Source of the DNA: an uncultured Chitinophagaceae bacterium
GTDB lineage: Bacteria > Bacteroidota > Bacteroidia > Chitinophagales > Chitinophagaceae
Direction: 5' to 3'
NCBI GenBank assembly: GCA_936908745.1
Contig: CAKZFX010000013.1
Coordinates: forward strand, 1-64,000
DNA length: 64,000 nucleotides
Position 1 is the stretch's first letter, and each line of letters opens with the position of its first letter. The notes beneath the pieces are model-generated. The model did no database searches and was not told where the DNA came from. It saw only the letters and a program-made list of their open reading frames with translations. Made by a program: the position numbers and the translations under genes. Below are positions 59,967 through 64,000 of the stretch, in pieces.

Positions 59967-60467
59967 TTAAGCCATTCCGGCTAATTGGCGACGAATACGG
60001 TCTAAATATTTTTTCTTGTAATAATATTCCTTTACCTGCAGCAACTCTTCTTTGGAAACAGCACTGTCCTTATAATCTTCCACAATCTCTTTAACAGGCG
60101 CATAAATCTCGTTTTGTAATTGATCAATTTTCAATTTCAGGTCGCCGCTGTCGTCCATATCCATCAGGGCTTCGTTGATTTCCAGCACTTCCATCAGGAA
60201 ATCGGGCGGCAACTCATATTTTTCTTCCTCTTCCAGCAGGTTTTTCTGCTGCAAAACATATTTAATTGTTTCATCAGGGCTTTGAAAGGTTTTCCATGCC
60301 TTGTTCAGCAAAGCCGATTTATCCAGCACATCGGCCTGCGTGGCTTCGTCTGTATTGGCAAAGTAGTCGGGGTGGTATTTTTTACTTAACTCAAAAAAAC
60401 GTTTTGACAGATTTTTTGCGTCTACTTTTAACTGCACCGGTATTTCAAATAATTCAAAATAATTCAT
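59967..60467 (-). CDS. hscB: Fe-S cluster co-chaperone HscB
   Basis: This protein of 166 residues has an N-terminal J-domain with the HPD motif (SKKYHPDYF near residue 30) and a C-terminal three-helix HscB domain (about residues 85-160). HscB stimulates the Hsp70 HscA and delivers the IscU scaffold in Fe-S cluster assembly. The frame is open to 60758, but only the ATG at 60467 gives the standard N-terminus MNYFELFEIP and avoids overlap with the divergent gene at 60522. Confidence 0.92.
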   Translation of the reverse strand: MNYFELFEIPVQLKVDAKNLSKRFFELSKKYHPDYFANTDEATQADVLDKSALLNKAWKTFQSPDETIKYVLQQKNLLEEEEKYELPPDFLMEVLEINEALMDMDDSGDLKLKIDQLQNEIYAPVKEIVEDYKDSAVSKEELLQVKEYYYKKKYLDRIRRQLAGMA

Positions 60468-60490
60468 GAACGCTTCCGCTTTTTTAAGGG

Positions 60491-60498
60491 TAAATTTG
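60491..60498 (+). promoter_or_regulatory. possible -7 box ahead of the dehydrogenase gene
   Basis: TAAATTTG matches the TAnnTTTG box and lies 24 bases before the ATG at 60522. The matching TTG box upstream is weak (TTC), so this is tentative. Confidence 0.3.
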
Positions 60499-60521
60499 CC
60501 CGCGATTGCAAAAATACTGCT

Positions 60522-61724
60522 ATGCTTAAAATTGGCCTTATTAAAGAAGGAAAAATACCGGCAGACAACCGGGTAGCCCTTACACCCGCCCAATGTAAAT
60601 GGATCCATAAAAACTCGGCAGACGTAAAAATGTTTGCCCAATCCTCGCCCGACCGCTGTTTTTCGGACAAAGAATATGCTTCGGCAGGCGTAGACGTGAA
60701 AGATGATATCAGCGACTGCGACATCCTGCTGGGTATCAAGGAAGTGCCGGTGGAGCAACTGATCGCCGGCAAAACCTATCTTTTCTTTTCACACACCAAG
60801 AAAAAACAACCGCATAATCAAAAGTTGTTAAAAGCCATACTGGACAAAAAGATCCGGCTGATCGATTACGAATGCCTTGAACATGAGGACGGGCAACGAA
60901 TCATCGGCTTTGGGTTCTTTGCAGGTGTGGTGGGTGCGCACAATGGAATGATGGCTTACGGGCAACGGACAGGTTTATATAATTTGGAAAGAGTGTATAA
61001 GCAACGCAGTTTCCGTGAACTGATCCATAGTTATTTTGGGCTGCGTTTGCCCAATGTAAAAATCGCGGTGACAGGTTCTGGACGGGTGGCGCATGGTATT
61101 TTAGAAATCATGAACCTGATGGGTATTCATGAAGTGGAACCGGACGATTATTTACAACGACGTTTTTCTTATCCTGTCTATACGCAATTAAAAGGCGCTG
61201 ACCTTTATAGACATAAAGAAACCGGCGCTTATAACCGGGTGGATTTTCATGAACACCCCGGGAATTACGAATGCAAATTCCTCCCTTATGCTTCGCAGAC
61301 GGATATCTTAATGAACGGCGTTTATTGGGATAAAACGGTACCAAGATTATTTGAAAAGCAGGATGCGAAATCCGACAATTTTATTATACAAACCATTGCC
61401 GACATCACCGATGATGCAGATGGTTCTGTACCGATCAATGTCGGCGACCAGTCTATCGAAGACCCGGTATATGGTATCAATAAAAGTACATTGGAGAAAA
61501 CAGCGCCTTATATTGATGGCTCGATAGATGTGATGGCAGTGGGCAATCTTCCCAATGAGCTGCCAAGAGACGCATCCAGGTATTTTGGTGAGCAACTGAT
61601 CAAATATGTGTTGGAAGATTTAGTGGGCAAGGGCTCTGCAATTATTGACAGGGCTACAATGACAAAGGAAGGTCAGTTGACATCCACCTATGATTATTTG
61701 GCGGATTATGCGGCGGGTAAATAG
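60522..61724 (+). CDS. alanine dehydrogenase/saccharopine dehydrogenase-like oxidoreductase
   Basis: This protein of 400 residues is of the AlaDh/PNT type. The N-terminal domain has KIGLIKEGKIPADNRVALTP, and the NAD-binding fold has VAVTGSGR-like sequence (KIAVTGSGRVAHGIL near residue 185). The overall order resembles lysine-forming saccharopine dehydrogenase (LYS1) and related NAD(P)-dependent oxidoreductases. It would oxidise or form an amino acid with NAD. The exact substrate is not fixed by sequence. It is divergent from hscB. Confidence 0.8.
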   Translation: MLKIGLIKEGKIPADNRVALTPAQCKWIHKNSADVKMFAQSSPDRCFSDKEYASAGVDVKDDISDCDILLGIKEVPVEQLIAGKTYLFFSHTKKKQPHNQKLLKAILDKKIRLIDYECLEHEDGQRIIGFGFFAGVVGAHNGMMAYGQRTGLYNLERVYKQRSFRELIHSYFGLRLPNVKIAVTGSGRVAHGILEIMNLMGIHEVEPDDYLQRRFSYPVYTQLKGADLYRHKETGAYNRVDFHEHPGNYECKFLPYASQTDILMNGVYWDKTVPRLFEKQDAKSDNFIIQTIADITDDADGSVPINVGDQSIEDPVYGINKSTLEKTAPYIDGSIDVMAVGNLPNELPRDASRYFGEQLIKYVLEDLVGKGSAIIDRATMTKEGQLTSTYDYLADYAAGK

Positions 61725-61905
61725 TTTTTTTCACCGCAGAGAACAGGAGATAGAGAGTTTCGCAGAGAATGGTTTACCAAAGGAGGAATAACTGCTTATG
61801 TATTTCTTAGCGAATACTTTGCTTCTTTGCGTGAAACTTTCTTTGTGTTTCTTAGTGTCTTCGTGGGAAATATCAGCGTAAATCTGCGGGAAATAATCTT
61901 TGCGG
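61725..61905. repeat. degenerate dispersed intergenic repeat
   Basis: The gap is built from variants of CGCAGAG and similar short units, ending with ATCAGCGTAAATCTGCGGGAAA at 61872-61893. Part of this (TTTCCCGCAGAT) recurs inverted at 63865-63925. No gene is seen in this 184-base gap. Confidence 0.6.
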
Positions 61906-61908
61906 AAA

Positions 61909-62760
61909 TCACAAATACAAATAATACTCTTTCAGCAAGGCTGTAAACCCTGGTGTATAATTTCCTTTGCTATCTTTTATTGTTAATTCGCTGCTGTGGA
62001 CTGCAACCGGATTTTCATTTTGCGCTATTCCTGTAATCATTACCCGGAAAAAAGAATGAGAAGGAGTTTGTTTCACCGTAACAGTTTCCGTGATTGCCAA
62101 CCCGGCGTTTTGTAATAACGTTTGAATGTCCATTATCCTTTTAGCAGGTAACAATAAATAGAACCTGCCGCCCGGTTTCAACGAATGACGGATGGCCTGC
62201 ACCGTTTCTTCCAGCAACAAAGAACCGTCATGGTGCGCCTTATTCTTTTTTGCATCCGGGGAGGATAATTCATTTTCATAAAAAGGGGGATTGCAAACTA
62301 CAAAGTCATACTTGCCTTCATTGGCAGGGTAATAATTTTTTATGTCCGAATGAATAACGTTTACCCGTTCCTTCCACGGTGAAGCTGCACTGTTTTCTGT
62401 TGCCTGTTGTGCTGCCGCTTCATCAATTTCCACTGCGTCAATATGTAAGTGAGAATTTTTCTGTGCGATCATTAAAGACAGTAAGCCTGTGCCGCATCCG
62501 ATGTCGAGAAGCTTCGGATTATGCGCTGCCCGCTGCTCACTACTTGCCACTCGCTGCTCCCTTCTCGCTTGTTGTTCGTTGCTTCCGGACTCCCGACTAA
62601 AGACTATTGACTCGTGGCTCTTCCCTGACTCATGACTCCCGACTAAAGACTCCTGACTCGATACCCAGGCTCCGAACAAACAACCATCCGTCGTCACTTT
62701 CATAGCGCAACGGTCCTGTTGTATGCTGAATTGTTTGAATTGAAAATAAGAATTGGCCAC
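61909..62760 (-). CDS. trmN6: tRNA1(Val) (adenine37-N6)-methyltransferase-like protein
   Basis: This protein of 283 residues is a class I AdoMet-dependent methyltransferase of the TrmN6 (YfiC) group. It has FKQFSIQQDRCAMKVTTDGCLFGAW at the N-terminus, motif I LLDIGCGTGLLSL near residue 88 and the adenine N6 motif VCNPPFYENELSSPD. The start is GTG 62760. About 50 residues rich in Ser, Glu, Gln and Arg are inserted between the N-terminus and motif I, encoded by a repeat tract. The usual length is near 240 residues. The enzyme is probably still active because all motifs remain. Confidence 0.88.
   Translation of the reverse strand: MANSYFQFKQFSIQQDRCAMKVTTDGCLFGAWVSSQESLVGSHESGKSHESIVFSRESGSNEQQARREQRVASSEQRAAHNPKLLDIGCGTGLLSLMIAQKNSHLHIDAVEIDEAAAQQATENSAASPWKERVNVIHSDIKNYYPANEGKYDFVVCNPPFYENELSSPDAKKNKAHHDGSLLLEETVQAIRHSLKPGGRFYLLLPAKRIMDIQTLLQNAGLAITETVTVKQTPSHSFFRVMITGIAQNENPVAVHSSELTIKDSKGNYTPGFTALLKEYYLYL
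62512..62661 (-). repeat. in-frame repeat tract inside the trmN6-like gene
   Basis: The tract contains two exact copies of GACTCCCGACTAAAGACT (near 62588-62605 and 62634-62651) and a run of CTGCTCACTAC-type units. Translation gives SSQESLVGSHESGK and SNEQQARREQRVASSEQRA. Similar CGAGTCATGAGTC-type repeats are intergenic in related genomes as I recall them. Confidence 0.65.
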
Positions 62761-62775
62761 GGGAATGAATTGTGC

Positions 62776-63819
62776 TTACCACTCTGCCCTTGCAGATGCA
62801 GTGATGCTTAAGTCGGTGAACTGTTGTTCTAAAAATTTATAGTAGGCTGTAATAGCGATCATACCCGCATTGTCGGTACAATACTGGAATGAAGGGATAA
62901 ATGTGTTCCAGTTATTTTTCTCACCCATTTCGGTAAATGCTTTGCGCAGGCCGCTATTGGCCGATACACCACCGGCAAGACAAATGTCTGTGATGCCTGT
63001 TTCTATCGCTGCTTTCTTTACCTTATTCAATAAGATGCTGACGATCCGTTGCTGGATGGAGGCGCAGATGTCGGCGAGGTTGTTGTCAACAAATTCTTTT
63101 TTTTCTTCTTCCGTAGCGGTGAATTCTTCTTTAAACAAGTTGCTTTTACCGGCATTTTGTAAGAAGTAAAGAATAGATGTTTTCAGGCCGCTGAAACTAA
63201 AGTTCAGTCCTTCGATCTTAGGTTCAGGAAATTTGAAGCGGGTGGGGTCGCCCTCTTTGGCATATTTATCTATCAATGGCCCGCCGGGATAGGGAAGACC
63301 CAGCATTTTGGCTGATTTATCAAAGGCCTCACCGGCTGCGTCGTCAATTGTTTCGCCGATCACTTTCATGTTGGTGGGCGATTCACACAATACAATCTGT
63401 GTATGCCCGCCGCTCACCGTTAAACATAAAAAAGGGAACGAAGGTTTTGGGTCTTCGATCAGGTTGGCCAATACATGCGCCTGCATATGATGCACTGCGA
63501 TCAATGGTTTGTTTAATGAAAGCGCTAATGATTTAGCAAATTGTGAACCCACCAGCAATGAACCGATCAGGCCGGGCGCCTGAGTAAATGCGATGGCATC
63601 AATAGCCGACAGTTCAATACCGGCTGTTTTTAACGCGGTATCAACAACCGGAACGATATGCTGCATATGCGCCCTTGAAGCCAGTTCAGGCACCACACCG
63701 CCATATTTTTCATGCACCACCTGGTTGGCTATAAAATTGGAAAGAATTTTTCCGTCCACGCATACGGCTGCCGAAGTTTCATCGCAACTGGATTCTATGG
63801 CTAAAATGATTGTTGACAA
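62776..63819 (-). CDS. tsaD: tRNA N6-adenosine threonylcarbamoyltransferase TsaD
   Basis: This protein of 347 residues is TsaD/Kae1, which transfers the threonylcarbamoyl group to A37 of tRNAs that read ANN codons, with TsaB and TsaE. Motifs seen are IIAIESSCDETSAAV at the N-terminus, the metal histidines in ASRAHMQHIVP and VHHMQAH, and the C-terminal LAGGVSANSGLR with NAGMIA. The start ATG and full length match the family. Confidence 0.95.
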   Translation of the reverse strand: MSTIILAIESSCDETSAAVCVDGKILSNFIANQVVHEKYGGVVPELASRAHMQHIVPVVDTALKTAGIELSAIDAIAFTQAPGLIGSLLVGSQFAKSLALSLNKPLIAVHHMQAHVLANLIEDPKPSFPFLCLTVSGGHTQIVLCESPTNMKVIGETIDDAAGEAFDKSAKMLGLPYPGGPLIDKYAKEGDPTRFKFPEPKIEGLNFSFSGLKTSILYFLQNAGKSNLFKEEFTATEEEKKEFVDNNLADICASIQQRIVSILLNKVKKAAIETGITDICLAGGVSANSGLRKAFTEMGEKNNWNTFIPSFQYCTDNAGMIAITAYYKFLEQQFTDLSITASARAEW

Positions 63820-63864
63820 TTCGCTTGTTTACTTTAATGAGTTGGCAAAAATAAATAAAATGCA

Positions 63865-63925
63865 GTTTCCCGCAGATCCCGCTGATGACGCTGATTTTTT
63901 TCTGCGTTAATCTGCGCAACCTGCC
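63865..63925. repeat. dispersed intergenic repeat (inverted copy)
   Basis: TTTCCCGCAGAT...CTGATGACGCTGATTTTTTTCTGCGTTAATCTGCG is related to the inverse of the sequence ending at 61893. A half palindrome (CCTGCCTGCGGG) follows. No gene is seen from 63820 to 63957. Confidence 0.5.
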
Positions 63926-63957
63926 TGCGGGAGAAAATAGAAATTCACGGACAGATG

Positions 63958-64000
63958 TTATTTACTGCGTATCGCCACTACCGGGTCCATTTTGGCAGCC
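63958..64000 (-). CDS. C-terminal end of a probable ABC transporter permease
   Basis: The last 13 codons of a minus-strand frame read AAKMDPVVAIRSK before a TAA stop at 63958-63960. MacB/FtsX-type permeases commonly end in this way (AARMDPVEALRYE-like). The gene continues beyond the right edge. So few residues make this a weak call. Confidence 0.4.
   Translation of the reverse strand, partial: AAKMDPVVAIRSK

Noticed and set aside
59340..59984. Plus-strand frames reading MPRAGLEPAHLAAAD... and LPAGRQ...
   Set aside because: These are translations of tRNA-Leu and the palindrome, not proteins.
60468..60758. Upstream extension of hscB
   Set aside because: It lies antisense inside the divergent dehydrogenase gene; the HscB fold begins at 60467.
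1..64000. CRISPR array or rRNA operon
   Set aside because: No regularly spaced direct repeats of CRISPR type and no rRNA-like sequence were seen.

Overview
The window looks like chromosome of a member of the Bacteroidota, most likely family Chitinophagaceae. Evidence: two SusC/SusD pairs, an ECF sigma/FecR pair feeding an STN-type SusC, promoter-like sequences of the TTG-N(19-21)-TAnnTTTG type, the REP-like palindrome CCTGCCTGCCGGCAGGCAGG, and no Shine-Dalgarno sequences where I checked. The species cannot be named from this sequence.

Region 1 (1-23.3 kb) is a sialoglycan utilisation locus, 13 genes on the minus strand plus a divergent GntR/FadR-type regulator. Read from the promoter side it encodes SusC and SusD (uptake), sialic acid lyase, a NanM-like mutarotase, an MFS transporter, a sialidase, an N-acylglucosamine 2-epimerase, a NagB/PIG-L fusion, two GH29 fucosidases, a GH20 hexosaminidase, a GH2 beta-galactosidase-like enzyme and an SGNH-GH20 fusion cut by the left edge. 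Together these would trim fucosylated, sialylated glycans outside the cytoplasm and carry Neu5Ac to fructose-6-phosphate. No amino-sugar kinase or NagA is present.

Region 2 (23.5-33.25 kb) holds an AraC-type regulator, a small exported protein, and a second nutrient locus on the minus strand: ECF sigma factor, FecR anti-sigma, STN-SusC, SusD and a TlpA-like thioredoxin lipoprotein or periplasmic protein.

Region 3 (33.26-37.9 kb) begins with a strongly folded 194-nt foldback whose layout resembles a retron msr-msd, but no reverse transcriptase lies nearby. A good promoter follows, then an XRE regulator, a large N6-adenine methylase and a PD-(D/E)XK-like nuclease, probably a restriction-modification system.

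Region 4 (38.0-58.9 kb) is the most unusual part. It is a densely packed plus-strand set of about 25 genes ending in a minus-strand tyrosine recombinase. It contains three peptidoglycan hydrolases (a lambda R-type GH104 and two amidases), a YkuD-like protein, holin-like and unimolecular-spanin-like membrane proteins, a transglutaminase-like protein, a membrane-anchored protein with two annexin-like repeats, several small beta-rich proteins made in overlapping reading frames, a DarB/strawberry-notch-like methylase-helicase and a RadA-like ATPase. No terminase, portal, tail or conjugation gene is recognisable. I read it as an integrated element, possibly a tailless membrane-containing provirus; that reading is inference.

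Region 5 (58.9-60 kb) carries an unusual tRNA-Leu(CAA) arrangement. One tRNA gene is cut in two by a 472-bp segment that carries a GIY-YIG endonuclease gene and a second, intact, identical tRNA. Both halves of the broken copy also carry the 20-bp palindrome.

Region 6 (60-64 kb) is ordinary housekeeping sequence: hscB, an alanine-dehydrogenase/saccharopine-dehydrogenase-like gene, a trmN6-like gene with a low-complexity insertion, tsaD, dispersed intergenic repeats, and the last codons of a probable ABC permease at the right edge.
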